From: Stenotrophomonas mori
GTDB lineage: Bacteria; Pseudomonadota; Gammaproteobacteria; Xanthomonadales; Xanthomonadaceae
NCBI RefSeq assembly: GCF_023556335.1
Contig: NZ_JAIKTS010000004.1
Coordinates: 68,752 to 132,751 of the forward strand
Length of the DNA: 64,000 nucleotides
Direction: 5' to 3'
The notes under the pieces are model-generated. The model saw only the letters and a program-made list of their open reading frames with translations. It was not told the origin of the DNA and did no database searches. The stretch's first letter is position 1, and every line of letters starts with the position of its first letter. Of this stretch, positions 1-10,245 are shown in pieces. Position numbers and translations under genes: made by a program.

Positions 1-928
<928 letters not shown>

Positions 929-942
929 TCAAGTCCTCGGGA

Positions 943-2313
943 TCAGAGCAGCACGCGGCGCATGTCGGCCAGCACCTGCGACAGGTACGTGGTGAAGCGC
1001 GCGGCCAGCGCGCCGTCGATGACCCGGTGGTCGTAGCTCAGCGACAGCGGCAGCAGCAGCTTCGGCGCGAACTCCTTGCCGTTCCAGACCGGCTGGATCG
1101 ACGAGCGGGAAACACCCAGGATGGCCACCTCCGGCGCGTTCACGATCGGGGTGAAGGCGGTGCCGCCGATGCCGCCCAGCGAACTGATCGAAAAGCAGCC
1201 GCCGCTCATGTCGGCCGGGCCGAGCTTGCCGTCGCGTGCCTTCTTCGCCAGTTCGCCGGTTTCCTGCGCGATCTGCACCACGCCCTTCTTGTCCACGTCG
1301 CGGACCACCGGCACGACCAGGCCGTTCGGCGTGTCGGCGGCGAAACCGATGTGGAAGTACTTCTTCAGGGTCAGGTTCTCGCCGCTGGCATCCAGCGAAG
1401 CGTTGAACTCGGGGAACGCCTTCAGCGCCGCGGCGCTGGCCTTGATCAGGAAGGCGAGCATGGTCAGCTTGATGCCGGCCTTCTCATTTTCCTTGTTCAG
1501 CGCCACGCGCAGGGCTTCCAGGTCGGTGATGTCGGCCTGGTCGAACTGGGTGACGTGCGGGATCATCGCCCAGTTGCGCGCCAGGTTGGCGCCGGAGATC
1601 TTCTTGATCCGCGACAGCGGCTGCACTTCGGTCTCGCCGAACTTGGCGAAATCCACCTTCGGCCACGGCAGCAGGTTCAGCCCGCCGCCCGCCGCGGCGC
1701 CGGCCACGGCGGCACCGCCACCGGTCAGGGCGCCCTTGACGAACTTCTGCACGTCGGCCTTGGTGATGCGGCCGCCCTTCTCGGTGCCGCTCACCCGCGC
1801 CAGGTCCACCCCCAGCTCGCGGGCGAAGACGCGCACCGCCGGGCTGGCATAGGGCACGCTGGCCGGCAGCACGCCTTCGGCGTTGAACTGCACCGGCGGA
1901 GTGCTGGGCTTGCCGGCCGGCAGCGCGTCTTCCTGGCGGATCTCGCGCTGCGCCAACTTGTCCGGCACCGCGGCCGCGGGCACCGGCGGCACCCGGGTGC
2001 CGGTCTCGGCGGCGGGCTCGACCTTGGCCGGCGCCGCAGGCGCGGCTTCAGGCGCCGCCGCCTTGCTTTCCGCCGCCACCTCGATCAGCGCCACCACCTT
2101 GCCCTCGGACAGGCTGTCGCCGACCTTGACCTTGATTTCCTTCACCACCCCGGCGACCGCCGACGGCACTTCCATCGTCGCCTTGTCCGATTCCAGCGTG
2201 ACCAGCCCCTGGTCCTTCTGCACGGTATCGCCGACGGCGACCAGCACTTCGATCACCGGGATGTCGCTGTAGTCACCGATATCGGGGACAACTGCTTCCT
2301 TGATTTCGGCCAT
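943..2313 (-). CDS. aceF: Pyruvate dehydrogenase E2, dihydrolipoyllysine acetyltransferase
   Basis: Transfers the acetyl group from E1-bound hydroxyethyl-TPP through lipoate to CoA. The 456-residue product has one lipoyl domain (1-80, lysine 44 in ESDKAT), an Ala/Pro linker, a peripheral E3/E1-binding domain (about 153-192, with YASPAVRVFAREL and GGRITKADV) and the catalytic core (about 225-456) ending with the SYDHRVIDG active-site motif. The start at 2313 fits the family's MAEIKE-type N-terminus; the frame stays open upstream, but that part reads as non-coding sequence and the antisense of the glycosylase gene. Many E2 proteins have two or three lipoyl domains; here E2 has one and E3 has two. 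No aceE lies immediately upstream. Confidence 0.95.
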   Translation of the reverse strand: MAEIKEAVVPDIGDYSDIPVIEVLVAVGDTVQKDQGLVTLESDKATMEVPSAVAGVVKEIKVKVGDSLSEGKVVALIEVAAESKAAAPEAAPAAPAKVEPAAETGTRVPPVPAAAVPDKLAQREIRQEDALPAGKPSTPPVQFNAEGVLPASVPYASPAVRVFARELGVDLARVSGTEKGGRITKADVQKFVKGALTGGGAAVAGAAAGGGLNLLPWPKVDFAKFGETEVQPLSRIKKISGANLARNWAMIPHVTQFDQADITDLEALRVALNKENEKAGIKLTMLAFLIKASAAALKAFPEFNASLDASGENLTLKKYFHIGFAADTPNGLVVPVVRDVDKKGVVQIAQETGELAKKARDGKLGPADMSGGCFSISSLGGIGGTAFTPIVNAPEVAILGVSRSSIQPVWNGKEFAPKLLLPLSLSYDHRVIDGALAARFTTYLSQVLADMRRVLL

Positions 2314-2519
2314 GAACCAACTCCAGCAACAGTGAGGGAAACGCCTATTGTGGCGCCAGTGCGCCGCAGCGCCAACCGCCGGCACTGGATTCGCACGCGT
2401 ATGTCCACGGACAAGCCCGGCCCTGCCGGTGCCCACCGGGTACTTCCGTGCCATCGGGCGCTGCCGCGGGACGCGATCGGGCCCGGCATTGTCCCGTCCC
2501 GGGGCCCCGTGGGGACCGC

Positions 2520-3065
2520 TCAGGAGACAATGTGTCCTGCCGTTGGCAACCAGGGCGCCAGCCGTTCCCACTCGCACCGCAGACGGGCAAGCGACCAGGC
2601 CGCATTCGCCGGGCTGGTCGACGGCAGGGCCAGCACCGGCAGCGCCCAGCCGGCCGGCAGCTCCGGCCGCACGTGCCGCGCGAACGCCTGCATCGCCGCG
2701 GCACCGTTGCAGGCCACCACGCGCAGCTGCGGCAGTGCCTGCAGCGTCGCCGGCAGCGGGTTGGGCACCTCGCTGCCGCGGACGATGGCCGCATCCAGGC
2801 TGCCGCGGCGGCGGCAGCGGCCGATGACGTCCCACAGGCCGACGCCGGCCTCCCGCAGGCAGTGCAGCCGCTCCGGATAGTCCAGCGCCGGATCGAACCC
2901 GCACAGCGCGCCCATCAGCGGCCAGAACCGGTTGCGCGGGTGCGCGTAGTAGCGCGCCGCCTGCAGTGACGCGACACCCGGCATGGAACCCAGCACCAGC
3001 ACCCGGCATCGCGCATCCAACTGCGCAGGCAGGCCCTGCAGCAGCGGTTGACTCGTCACGTCCAC
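2520..3065 (-). CDS. Uracil/hypoxanthine-DNA glycosylase (TDG/Mug superfamily)
   Basis: Predicted base-excision repair enzyme that removes deaminated bases (hypoxanthine or uracil). Visible motifs are VLVLGSMPG near the N-terminus (the GxxPG-type active-site loop), the YAHPRNRFW segment, GLWDVIGRC, and a C-terminal LALPSTSPANAAW motif (the HPSPxN-like loop of the superfamily), in an order typical of the DNA-deoxyinosine glycosylase branch. I chose GTG at 3065 because CGGAG lies five bases upstream of it; an ATG at 3116 would add 17 residues without a good ribosome site, and GTG 3059 is also possible. The product is about 181 residues. Confidence 0.85.
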   Translation of the reverse strand: MDVTSQPLLQGLPAQLDARCRVLVLGSMPGVASLQAARYYAHPRNRFWPLMGALCGFDPALDYPERLHCLREAGVGLWDVIGRCRRRGSLDAAIVRGSEVPNPLPATLQALPQLRVVACNGAAAMQAFARHVRPELPAGWALPVLALPSTSPANAAWSLARLRCEWERLAPWLPTAGHIVS

Positions 3066-3256
3066 TGCAACTCCGTGAATGGTGTTCCTGCGCCGGTGCC
3101 CGGCATTGCTGGCCATTCTGCCTTTTCCCTGAACATCGCCGCGTCACCGGACGGGTGCGTAGGGAACGATTCATCAACCGGCGATCAGCATGGGCGCGCC
3201 CCGATCGAGGGCCTCGATAACAACACGATCCCGAACACACTACGAGGAGTTCCCCC

Positions 3257-3898
3257 ATGCGATCCATCAAGACCCTGAGCTTCGCCGTCCTTGGTGCCCT
3301 GGCGCTTGCGCCGACCGCCTTCGCCCAGGACGCCGGCACCGACACCGCGTCCGGCAAGCACTTCGCCATCGTCGGCGGCGCGACCCTGCTGCAGCCCAAG
3401 AGCAACCCGGGCAACGGCATCGACAAGTTCGACGGCGGCCCGGCGCCGACCGTGAGCGCCAGCTACTTCTTCAACGACAACATCGCCGTGGAGCTGTGGG
3501 GCGCGGCCGACAAGTTCGACCACCGCGTGCGCGCCAACGGCGGCGGCAAGGTCGGCACGGTCGAGCAGCAGCCGGTCGCGCTGAGCGCGCAGTACCACTT
3601 CGGCGGCGCCGACAACGTGTTCCGCCCGTTCGTGGGCGCGGGCTACTACCAGTCGAACTTCAGCAACGAGAAGATCGACGGCCTGGATGCCAGCGGCGAC
3701 CACGTCAGCCTGCGCACCGCCAAGGGCGCGATCGGCACCCTCGGCGTGGACATGAACATCAACTCCACCTGGTTCGCCCGCGCCGACGCCCGCTACATGC
3801 GCTCGCGCCCGGAGCTGAACGTGGGCGGCGCCGGCACCGGCGACACGCTGAAGCTGGACCCGTGGACCGTGGGCTTCGGCATCGGCGCGCGCTTCTGA
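3257..3898 (+). CDS. ompW: OmpW family outer membrane protein
   Basis: Small eight-stranded outer-membrane beta-barrel, thought to form a narrow hydrophobic channel. The 213-residue product begins with a clear Sec signal peptide (MRSIKTLSFAVLGALALAPTA, cut after AFA or close by), has alternating hydrophobic strands, and ends in the C-terminal aromatic residue (GIGARF) used for barrel insertion. Family segments include ASYFFNDNIAVEL, FRPFVGAGYYQSNF and DPWTVGFGIG. AGGAG sits eight bases upstream of the ATG. It is transcribed alone, and a strong hairpin follows the stop codon. Confidence 0.93.
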   Translation: MRSIKTLSFAVLGALALAPTAFAQDAGTDTASGKHFAIVGGATLLQPKSNPGNGIDKFDGGPAPTVSASYFFNDNIAVELWGAADKFDHRVRANGGGKVGTVEQQPVALSAQYHFGGADNVFRPFVGAGYYQSNFSNEKIDGLDASGDHVSLRTAKGAIGTLGVDMNINSTWFARADARYMRSRPELNVGGAGTGDTLKLDPWTVGFGIGARF

Positions 3899-3920
3899 TT
3901 CCAGCGCCTCTCCGTCGTAC

Positions 3921-3954
3921 GGCAGGCCCGGATCGTCCGCGATCCGGGCCTGCC
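3921..3954. terminator. Hairpin between convergent ompW and YiiX-like genes
   Basis: A perfect 15-bp stem (GGCAGGCCCGGATCG and its complement) with a 4-nt loop lies 22 nt after the ompW stop and 31 nt beyond the end of the opposite-strand gene. There is no U tract. It probably serves both convergent genes. Confidence 0.7.
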
Positions 3955-3985
3955 GCATTCCGGGCATCCGCCACGGCCCCGGGAA

Positions 3986-4747
3986 TCAGGGGCTGCCGTC
4001 CTCGCTCCACTGCAGGGTGCGGTAGTCGAACCCCGCCTGCAGCCGCGGCTTGACCACGTCGAAGAACGGCGAGACATCGAAATCGCGCGGTGTATAGAGG
4101 CTGTAATTGCGGATGTGCAGGATCTCCTGGCGCGGCCCGTGCCCGCCGCCGCCCCCTGGCACGGTCTCGATCTCCGGCAGGATCGGGTAGCGGATCGACT
4201 CGAAGGCCTGCGCCAGCAGGGTCGAGCAGATCGCCTTGGTCGGCTCGCCGCTGCCCAGTGCGATCAGCCGCCGGCGCAGGTGCTCGGGGACCGGCGGCTG
4301 CCGGATCAGGTAGCGCGCTAGGTCGAACACGTTCTTCAGGTCGTAGCTGTAGCCGAGCCGCGCGCGCATGAAGTCCACCAGCTGATCGACGACCTGGGGC
4401 GACAATCCCAGCGGGCGGCAGATGCGGGTGTGCTGGTCGGCGAAATGCTCCAGCGGCACCCGCCGCACCCCTTCTTCGACATCCACGTCGATCAGCATCG
4501 GCCGCCGCGGCCCACCCGGCTCCCACGGTTCCTCGCCGATGTACAGCGCCGCATGCGACCAGGTGGACTGGGTCAGGTACTTGATCGCGGTGCCGAAGCG
4601 GCTGCTGCCCTCCACCAGCAGCACATCGCCACGCCTCAGGGTGCGCAGCAGCAGGCCCGGATCGCTGGTCGGCGGCCGGGCCTGGTGGCGGCGCGGCTGT
4701 GCGAGAAAATGCGCCAGGCGGCGCCCCAGCATGTGCAGCAGGCCCAT
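3986..4747 (-). CDS. YiiX/YaeF-like permuted papain-fold amidase
   Basis: Member of the NlpC/P60-related permuted papain-like hydrolases, which cleave amide or ester bonds in the cell envelope; the substrate cannot be told from sequence. The 253-residue product has the family's GDVLLVEG segment, the histidine block TWSHAALYIG and the nucleophile block AICSTLLAQAF. In this permuted family the histidine precedes the cysteine, as seen here. I chose ATG 4747 because GGGAG lies seven bases upstream; an in-frame start at 4771 has no such site. No signal peptide or lipobox is visible, which is odd for an envelope enzyme. Confidence 0.8.
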   Translation of the reverse strand: MGLLHMLGRRLAHFLAQPRRHQARPPTSDPGLLLRTLRRGDVLLVEGSSRFGTAIKYLTQSTWSHAALYIGEEPWEPGGPRRPMLIDVDVEEGVRRVPLEHFADQHTRICRPLGLSPQVVDQLVDFMRARLGYSYDLKNVFDLARYLIRQPPVPEHLRRRLIALGSGEPTKAICSTLLAQAFESIRYPILPEIETVPGGGGGHGPRQEILHIRNYSLYTPRDFDVSPFFDVVKPRLQAGFDYRTLQWSEDGSP

Positions 4748-4812
4748 CGACGGTCTCCCTGGATATCGCACACCAGCCTAGCGGCGCAGCGGCCACCAGG
4801 CCAACCGCCGGC

Positions 4813-5376
4813 TCAGCGCGGGCTGCGGTCGTAGCCGCGGTAGCGCAGGTGGCGGACCATGCGCCGCCGCAGCAACCAGGCATACATGCCGGCATGGCCC
4901 AGCAGCAGCGCGGCCATCGCCAGCAGCCCGGCGTGGCTGAGCCAGCCGCTGTCGGGCCAGGGGACTCCGTTCACCGATGCCTGCCAGCCCTGCACGACGC
5001 CGGCGATCACGCGCACCCCTATCATCACGGTCAGGGCCAGCACCAGCCAGACGTTGGGCGTGTAGTGCAGCACCTGCGGGCCGGCCTCGAAGCGGGTCAG
5101 GACATGCCCCAGGCCCCCGACCAGCAGACCGGCCAGCCACCCCAGGGCCGCATACGACCAGGCCCCGGGCCACCAGAATCCGGCGATGGCCACGAACACC
5201 GCGAACAGCCCGGTGGACAGCAGCGTCGCCCACACATCGACGGCGACCCGCCACGGCCGCGCCTGCCGCCGCGCACTGCCGCCCCGCACCCGCTGCCACA
5301 CCGCCAACGGCATCAGCAGCACCATGATGGCGCCGAATACCAGCAACGCCAGAGGCAGCGCGAGCAGCAGCGGCAT
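4813..5376 (-). CDS. Multi-pass membrane protein, DUF1453/CcdC-like
   Basis: A 187-residue integral membrane protein of unknown function. Hydrophobic helices are visible at about residues 2-25 (LLLALPLALLVFGAIMVLL), 50-70, 75-95, 115-135 (VWLVLALTVMIGVRV) and 150-170. The TPNVWLVLALTVM segment resembles DUF1453-type proteins; this assignment is tentative. The ATG at 5376 begins the first membrane helix; an in-frame ATG at 5436 would add a polar extension. It ends 65 nt before the YiiX-like gene on the same strand, so they may share a transcript. Confidence 0.65.
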   Translation of the reverse strand: MPLLLALPLALLVFGAIMVLLMPLAVWQRVRGGSARRQARPWRVAVDVWATLLSTGLFAVFVAIAGFWWPGAWSYAALGWLAGLLVGGLGHVLTRFEAGPQVLHYTPNVWLVLALTVMIGVRVIAGVVQGWQASVNGVPWPDSGWLSHAGLLAMAALLLGHAGMYAWLLRRRMVRHLRYRGYDRSPR

Positions 5377-5660
5377 GGGGGCCTGTTCCCTGGGGGCAGG
5401 CTCAAAGAGTACGCCATGCGCGGCGACAGCCCGCACCGCGCCCTGCGGCTGGAGGCCTCGCCGGCCTTCCCCCGACCGTCGGCGCCGGGCGGCGCCCGCC
5501 AGACCTCATCGAACGGCCGCGCCCGGCGGGGACGCCACAGGGGGTTCCGCGGTGCGGGCACCGCAGGGCCCGGAAGGCCACGCACCTCCCAGCCCCCACG
5601 AAGGGCGCGGAGCCATCGGAAATCCGCCTGCCGGGCAAGCCCGGCACGGCAAGCGACGGC

Positions 5661-6455
5661 TCAGAAGGCCGGCAGCACGGCGCCCTGGTACTTCTGTTCG
5701 ATGAAGGCCTTCACTTCCGGCCCGGTAAGCACCTTGGCCAGGGCCTGCACCCGGGCGTCGTCCTGGTTGTCCGTGCGCGCGACCAGGAAATTCACGTACG
5801 GCGAATCGCGGCTCTCGATGGCCAGCGCGTCCCGGGTCGGGTTCAGGCCGGCATCCAGCGCATAGTTGGTGTTGATCAGCGCCAGGTCGACCTGGTCCAG
5901 CACCCGCGGCAGCATCGCCGAATCCAGCTCGCGGAACGTCAGCCCCTTCGGGTTCTCGACGATGTCGCGCTGGGTGGACAGCGCATTGCCCGGGTCCTTC
6001 AGCCGGATGACCCCGGCCTTGTCCAGCAGGATCAGCGCGCGGCTGTTGTTGCTGGGGTCGTTGGGAATCACCACGTCGGCGCCGTCGGGCAGCGCGGCCA
6101 GCGCGGCATGGCGCCGCGAGTAGGCGCCGAACGGCTCGATGTGCACGCCGACCACGGTGACCAGGTCGGTCTTGCGGTCCCTGTTGTAGGCGTCCAGGTA
6201 CGGCTCGGTCTGGAAGTAGTTGGCATCGACCTGCTTCTGCACCAGCTGGTCGTTGGGCTGCACGTAGTCGTTGAACACGCGCACGTCCAGCGTGATCCCC
6301 TCCTTCTCCAGGAGCGGCTTGGCGACGTCGAGGATCTCGGCGTGCGGCACCGCGCTGGCCGCGACCACCAGCTTCGAGGGATCGTCGGCGGGCTTGCCGC
6401 AGGCCGACAGCGCCAGCACGGCGGCGAACACGGGCAGGATAAGCAGTCTGTTCAT
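5661..6455 (-). CDS. metQ: Methionine ABC transporter substrate-binding lipoprotein MetQ
   Basis: Captures methionine in the periplasm and delivers it to MetNI. The 264-residue product has a lipoprotein signal with lipobox LSAC (cysteine 19) and conserved NlpA/MetQ segments: VHIEPFGAYSRRH, the ligand-loop sequence VVIPNDPSNNSRAL, LALINTNYALDAG and SPYVNFLVAR. The start at 6455 gives the signal peptide directly. It is last in the metN-metI-metQ operon, 73 nt after metI. Substrate preference within the family (L- or D-methionine) cannot be read from the sequence. Confidence 0.95.
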   Translation of the reverse strand: MNRLLILPVFAAVLALSACGKPADDPSKLVVAASAVPHAEILDVAKPLLEKEGITLDVRVFNDYVQPNDQLVQKQVDANYFQTEPYLDAYNRDRKTDLVTVVGVHIEPFGAYSRRHAALAALPDGADVVIPNDPSNNSRALILLDKAGVIRLKDPGNALSTQRDIVENPKGLTFRELDSAMLPRVLDQVDLALINTNYALDAGLNPTRDALAIESRDSPYVNFLVARTDNQDDARVQALAKVLTGPEVKAFIEQKYQGAVLPAF

Positions 6456-6528
6456 GGAAATGGATTCCTGCGGGGGAAGGAGGGACGGCCTACCGTAGCA
6501 GGCGGCCGTGACAGGGCCCGGCAAGCCG

Positions 6529-7218
6529 TCAGCGACGGCTGTAGTACGCCACCAACCGGTCGCCCAGCATCTGCAGCAGCTGCACCAGTACCAGCAGCAG
6601 CACCACGGTGACCAGGGCCACGTCCGTATGCGAGCGCTGGTAGCCGTCGCGGAAGGCCAGGTCGCCAAGGCCGCCGGAACCGATCGCGCCGCCCATGGCG
6701 GTGAAGCCGACCAGCGCGATGATGGTGACCGTGGCCCCGGCGATGAGTCCGGGGCGCGCCTCCGGCAGCAGCACCTTGAACACCAGCTGCGCGGTGGTGG
6801 CGCCCATCGCCTGGCTGGCCTCGATCACGCCGCGGTCCACCTCGCGCAGCGCCGTCTCGACCAGCCGCGCGTAGAACGGCGCCGCGCCCACCACCAGCGG
6901 CAGGATCGCCCCGCGCACGCCCAGCGAGGTGCCCATCAGCGCCAGGGTGAGCGGGATCAGCACGATCATCAGGATGATGAACGGGACCGAGCGCAGCAGG
7001 TTCACCATCAGCGCCAGCACACCGTGGAGGAACGGCCGGCGGCGCAGCTGTGGCGAGCCGCTCAGGAACAACAGCACGCCCAGCGGCAGGCCGATGGCCA
7101 GGGTCAACGGCAGCGCGCCGGCCAGCATCAGCAGGGTATCGATGGTGGCCTGGCCGATGTCGGCCCACTTGCCGGCATCCAGGTGGCGGAAGAACCCGCC
7201 CGCGGTGGCGACGATCAT
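6529..7218 (-). CDS. metI: Methionine ABC transporter permease MetI
   Basis: Inner-membrane permease that works as a dimer in the MetNI importer. The 229-residue product has about five membrane helices and the binding-protein-dependent permease EAA loop ([20 protein letters not shown], about residues 135-155), which docks to MetN. The [15 protein letters not shown] segment near residue 180 is typical of MetI. The ATG overlaps the metN stop (ATGA), a sign of translational coupling. Confidence 0.95.
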   Translation of the reverse strand: MIVATAGGFFRHLDAGKWADIGQATIDTLLMLAGALPLTLAIGLPLGVLLFLSGSPQLRRRPFLHGVLALMVNLLRSVPFIILMIVLIPLTLALMGTSLGVRGAILPLVVGAAPFYARLVETALREVDRGVIEASQAMGATTAQLVFKVLLPEARPGLIAGATVTIIALVGFTAMGGAIGSGGLGDLAFRDGYQRSHTDVALVTVVLLLVLVQLLQMLGDRLVAYYSRR

Positions 7219-8222
7219 CGGCGCAGCTCCTCCACATGCACCCCGGCCCCGGCGAATGCGGCCTGGGCGGCGTCCTGGTCGCCGCCGACCAGGGCGACGG
7301 TCAACTGCCCGTAGGGCGTGTCCTTGATCCGGTCGATGCGGCCGGACAGGATGTTGTAGTCCACCCCGGTCTGCCGTGCGATGTGGCCCAGCAGCGGTTC
7401 ATAGGTATCCGCACCGAGGAAGGTCAGCCGCACGATGCGCCCGCCGACCGCGGCGAACCCGCGGTGCAGCTCCGCCGCGTCGACATGCTCGCTCTCGGAC
7501 ACGAAACGGCGCGTGGTCGGGTGCCGGGGATGCAGGAACACTTCGCTCACCGGCCCGCTCTCGACCAGCCGCCCGGCATCCAGCACCGCCACCCGGTCGC
7601 AGACGCGGCGGATCACGTCCATCTCGTGGGTGATCAGCACGATGGTCAGGCCCAGCTCGCGGTTGATCTTCGCCAGCAGCGCCAGCACCGAGGCGGTGGT
7701 CTGCGGGTCGAGCGCGCTGGTGGCCTCGTCGCACAGCAGGATCTTCGGCCCGGTGGCCAGCGCGCGGGCGATGCCCACGCGCTGCTTCTGCCCGCCGGAC
7801 AGCTGCGCCGGGTACTGGCCCGCGTGCGCCTCCAGCCCGACGGTGTGCAGCAGCTCGGCCACCCGCGCCTGGACCTGCGCCTTCGGCGTCCCGGCCAGCT
7901 CCAGCGGGAAGGCGACGTTGCCCGCCACCGTACGCGCCGACAGCAGGTTGAAATGCTGGAAGATCATGCCGATCCGCCGCCGCAGCGTGCGCAGGCCCTC
8001 GGCGTCCAGCGCGGTCGCGTCCTGGCCGTCCACCCACACGCGGCCGCCGCTGGGCTCTTCCAGGCGGTTGATCAGGCGGATCAGCGTGGACTTGCCGGCA
8101 CCGGAATGGCCGATGATGCCGAACACCTCGCCGGCCGCCACGGTCAGGTCGAGCGGATGCAGCGCGGTGACCTCGCGGCCGGCGACGGCATAGGTCTTGT
8201 GCAGGTTCTGGAACTCGATCAC
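7215..8222 (-). CDS. metN: Methionine ABC transporter ATPase MetN
   Basis: ATPase that drives methionine uptake. The 335-residue product has Walker [10 protein letters not shown] (near residue 40), the signature LSGGQKQR, Walker [12 protein letters not shown] and the switch histidine in LITHEMD, followed by a C-terminal ACT-like NIL regulatory domain (about 260-335) that binds methionine and inhibits transport in known homologues. I chose GTG 8222 because it gives the family N-terminus [14 protein letters not shown] 8258 would add twelve residues. The 118 nt up to the next gene show no SAM-riboswitch-like structure that I can recognise. Confidence 0.93.
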   Translation of the reverse strand: MIEFQNLHKTYAVAGREVTALHPLDLTVAAGEVFGIIGHSGAGKSTLIRLINRLEEPSGGRVWVDGQDATALDAEGLRTLRRRIGMIFQHFNLLSARTVAGNVAFPLELAGTPKAQVQARVAELLHTVGLEAHAGQYPAQLSGGQKQRVGIARALATGPKILLCDEATSALDPQTTASVLALLAKINRELGLTIVLITHEMDVIRRVCDRVAVLDAGRLVESGPVSEVFLHPRHPTTRRFVSESEHVDAAELHRGFAAVGGRIVRLTFLGADTYEPLLGHIARQTGVDYNILSGRIDRIKDTPYGQLTVALVGGDQDAAQAAFAGAGVHVEELRR

Positions 8223-8339
8223 GGCCAGGGTATGGAGGGACGGACGGAAAGGCGGCAAGCCTAGCAGCGCCGCGGCCGCGGCGCGCGCACGGGCGGAAGG
8301 AATCTTATGCCTTTTGCTTCCATGCCGGCCGCCGCGCGC

Positions 8340-9251
8340 TCAGGGACGGTCGACCGGTTCGGGCCGGTGCGCGTGCTGGACCCGCTCGCGGTGCAGCAGG
8401 TAGAGCCCGCTGGCGACGATGATCGCGGCCCCGATCCAGGTCGCGCGGTCCGGCAGCACGCCCCACAGCAGCAGGTCCCAGCCGATCACCCAGACCAGGC
8501 CGCTGTACTCCAGCGGCGCGATCATCGAGGCCTCGCCCAGCTGGAACGCCCGCGTCAGGGCGATCTGGCCCAGTGCGCCGGTCAGGCCCATTCCCGCGAT
8601 CAGCGGCACATGCGCGACCTGCAGCGGCACCCAGCCGGGAATCGCCAGCAGGCCGGCGCCGATGGCCATGATGACCAGGAACCAGACCACCATCGACTGC
8701 GAGCTATCGGTACGGGTCAGCAGGCTGACGGTGATCGCGGCGATGGCATAGGCGGTGGCGGCCACCAGCACCATCAGCCCCGGGATGGAGATGAACCCGT
8801 CCACCCCCGGGCGCAGGACCACGATCACCCCCAGCAGGCCGACGCCGATGGCCACCCAGCGCCGCGGCCCGACCCGCTCGCCGAGCAGCGGCACGGACAA
8901 GGCGGCGACCAGCAGCGGGGCGACGAAATAGATGCTGTACGCGGTGGACAGCGGCAGGTCGCGCAGGGCGAACACGAAGCAGCCGATCATCGTCATGCCC
9001 AGCGCCCCGCGCAGCAGGTGCAGGCCCCAGCGCACCGGCACCAGCGACCGCGGCCCGGCGGTGGCCAGCACCCACACCAGCACGAACGGCAGCGAGGCCG
9101 CGCCGCGCAGCATGGTCACCTGCAGGATCGGATAGCCGGCCGACAGCAGCTTCATGCCGGCGTCCATCAGCGAGAAGAAGGCGACGGCGGACAGCATCCA
9201 CGCCACGGCGGCGGCGGGAGAGCGCGGAACGGGCGAGGGGGAAACGGGCAT
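8340..9251 (-). CDS. EamA (DMT superfamily) transporter
   Basis: Drug/metabolite transporter with two EamA repeats and about ten membrane helices in 303 residues. It begins with a short proline-rich cytoplasmic tail (MPVSPSPVPRSP) before the first helix. Diagnostic segments are TMLRGAASLPFVL, LPLSTAYSIYFVAPLL and, in the second repeat, EASMIAPLEYSGLVWVIGWDLLLWG. Relatives export small metabolites or take up aromatic or quaternary compounds; the substrate is unknown here. The start at 9251 is where the membrane-protein character begins. Confidence 0.9.
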   Translation of the reverse strand: MPVSPSPVPRSPAAAVAWMLSAVAFFSLMDAGMKLLSAGYPILQVTMLRGAASLPFVLVWVLATAGPRSLVPVRWGLHLLRGALGMTMIGCFVFALRDLPLSTAYSIYFVAPLLVAALSVPLLGERVGPRRWVAIGVGLLGVIVVLRPGVDGFISIPGLMVLVAATAYAIAAITVSLLTRTDSSQSMVVWFLVIMAIGAGLLAIPGWVPLQVAHVPLIAGMGLTGALGQIALTRAFQLGEASMIAPLEYSGLVWVIGWDLLLWGVLPDRATWIGAAIIVASGLYLLHRERVQHAHRPEPVDRP

Positions 9252-9597
9252 GGGCCGATTATCGCAGGCCGCGCCGGCGCCCGCCGCACGGCCACTATGC
9301 CCGTCCCCATCTTCCGCCGGGGCCTGGCGCCTGCCGGCCCTTTCCACCCTGCTTCGCTCCGTGGCCGCGCTGACCCTGTCCGCGGCCTGCACGACGGTCG
9401 CCACGCAGACGCCTTCGGCCACCGACCTGGCGCGGCTGGCCGGTTTCGCCCTCGGCCTGGAAGCGGCCGGGCGCTCTTCCGGCGGGGTGCTGGTCGCGCA
9501 CGACGGCGAGGTGGTGATCGTGCTGTCCAACAAGGACGCCCCAGCCTGCCACGCGGCGGCCACCCTGCTGCATGCGCAGTGGAAGGACGCGCCCTGA
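9250..9597 (+). CDS. Small hypothetical protein, start uncertain
   Basis: Codon use from about position 9330 onward is strongly coding (nearly every third base G or C) and ends at 9597 with a compact domain containing LVAHDGEVVIVLSNKDAP. I do not recognise a family. The ATG at 9250 overlaps the opposite-strand EamA start codon and gives 115 residues, but the first 25 codons look less coding; GTG 9361 would give a 78-residue protein. A hydrophobic stretch (VAALTLSAACTT) could be a signal or lipoprotein-like segment, but the lipobox is poor. Only 60 nt separate it from yajQ. Confidence 0.5.
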   Translation: MGRLSQAAPAPAARPLCPSPSSAGAWRLPALSTLLRSVAALTLSAACTTVATQTPSATDLARLAGFALGLEAAGRSSGGVLVAHDGEVVIVLSNKDAPACHAAATLLHAQWKDAP

Positions 9598-9657
9598 CGG
9601 CGGCGCCACGGGGCGATCGCCTAGAATGGCCGCTGTTTTCCCGCCAGGAGCCCTCCC

Positions 9658-10143
9658 ATGCCTTCCTTCGACGTCGTGTCCGAAGTCGACAAGCACGAAC
9701 TCACCAACGCCATCGACCAGGCCAACCGCGAGCTGTCCACGCGCTTCGACTTCAAGGGCGTGGACGCCCGCTTCGAGCAGGACGGCGAGGCGCTGATCAA
9801 GCTGTCGGCACCCAGTGATTTCCAGCTCAAGCAGATGGCCGACATCCTGCGCCAGCGGTTGTCCGCGCGCAGCATCGATGCACGCTGCATGGAATTCGGG
9901 GAGATCGAGAGCAACCTGGCCGGTGCGCGCCAGCAGGTCACGGTCAAGCAGGGCATCGAGCAGAAGCTGGCCAAGCAGATCGCCGCGAAGATCAAGGAAT
10001 CCAAGATCAAGGTCGACACCCAGATCAACGGCGACAAGCTGCGCGTGAACGGCAAGAAGCGCGACGACCTGCAGGAGGTGATCGCGCTGTTGAAGAAGAG
10101 CGAGTTCGAACAGCCGCTGCAGTTCGACAACTTCCGCGACTGA
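9658..10143 (+). CDS. yajQ: YajQ family nucleotide-binding protein
   Basis: A 161-residue cytosolic protein with two ferredoxin-like halves. The family motifs PSFDVVSEVDKHEL at the N-terminus and FDFKGVDARFEQD shortly after are intact, as is KVDTQINGDKLRVNGKKRDD near the C-terminus. In Xanthomonas campestris a member of this family binds cyclic di-GMP and affects virulence gene expression; by homology this protein may be a c-di-GMP effector. The ATG at 9658 has an AGGAG about seven bases upstream. It appears monocistronic, with a hairpin after the stop. Confidence 0.95.
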   Translation: MPSFDVVSEVDKHELTNAIDQANRELSTRFDFKGVDARFEQDGEALIKLSAPSDFQLKQMADILRQRLSARSIDARCMEFGEIESNLAGARQQVTVKQGIEQKLAKQIAAKIKESKIKVDTQINGDKLRVNGKKRDDLQEVIALLKKSEFEQPLQFDNFRD

Positions 10144-10153
10144 GCCGGACGAC

Positions 10154-10172
10154 GGCAGCCGATGCGGCTGCC
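10154..10172 (+). terminator. Hairpin downstream of yajQ
   Basis: GGCAGCCG and CGGCTGCC form a perfect 8-bp stem with a 3-nt loop, 10 nt after the yajQ stop. There is no U tract, as for the other hairpins in this GC-rich sequence. Confidence 0.5.
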
Positions 10173-10245
10173 ACGGAACGCGCGCGGAGCCCGGCCGCGC
10201 GGAGGCGCCATCGCGGGCCCGCCGGGCCCACGACGGCGCCGGCCA

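Noticed and set aside
943-3426. Extension of aceF upstream to 3426
   Set aside because: Upstream part has no homology to E2 and overlaps the glycosylase gene; the family N-terminus is at 2313.
8223-8339. SAM riboswitch or methionine-repressor site before metN
   Set aside because: No recognisable riboswitch fold or MetJ-type box; the region is short and GC-rich.
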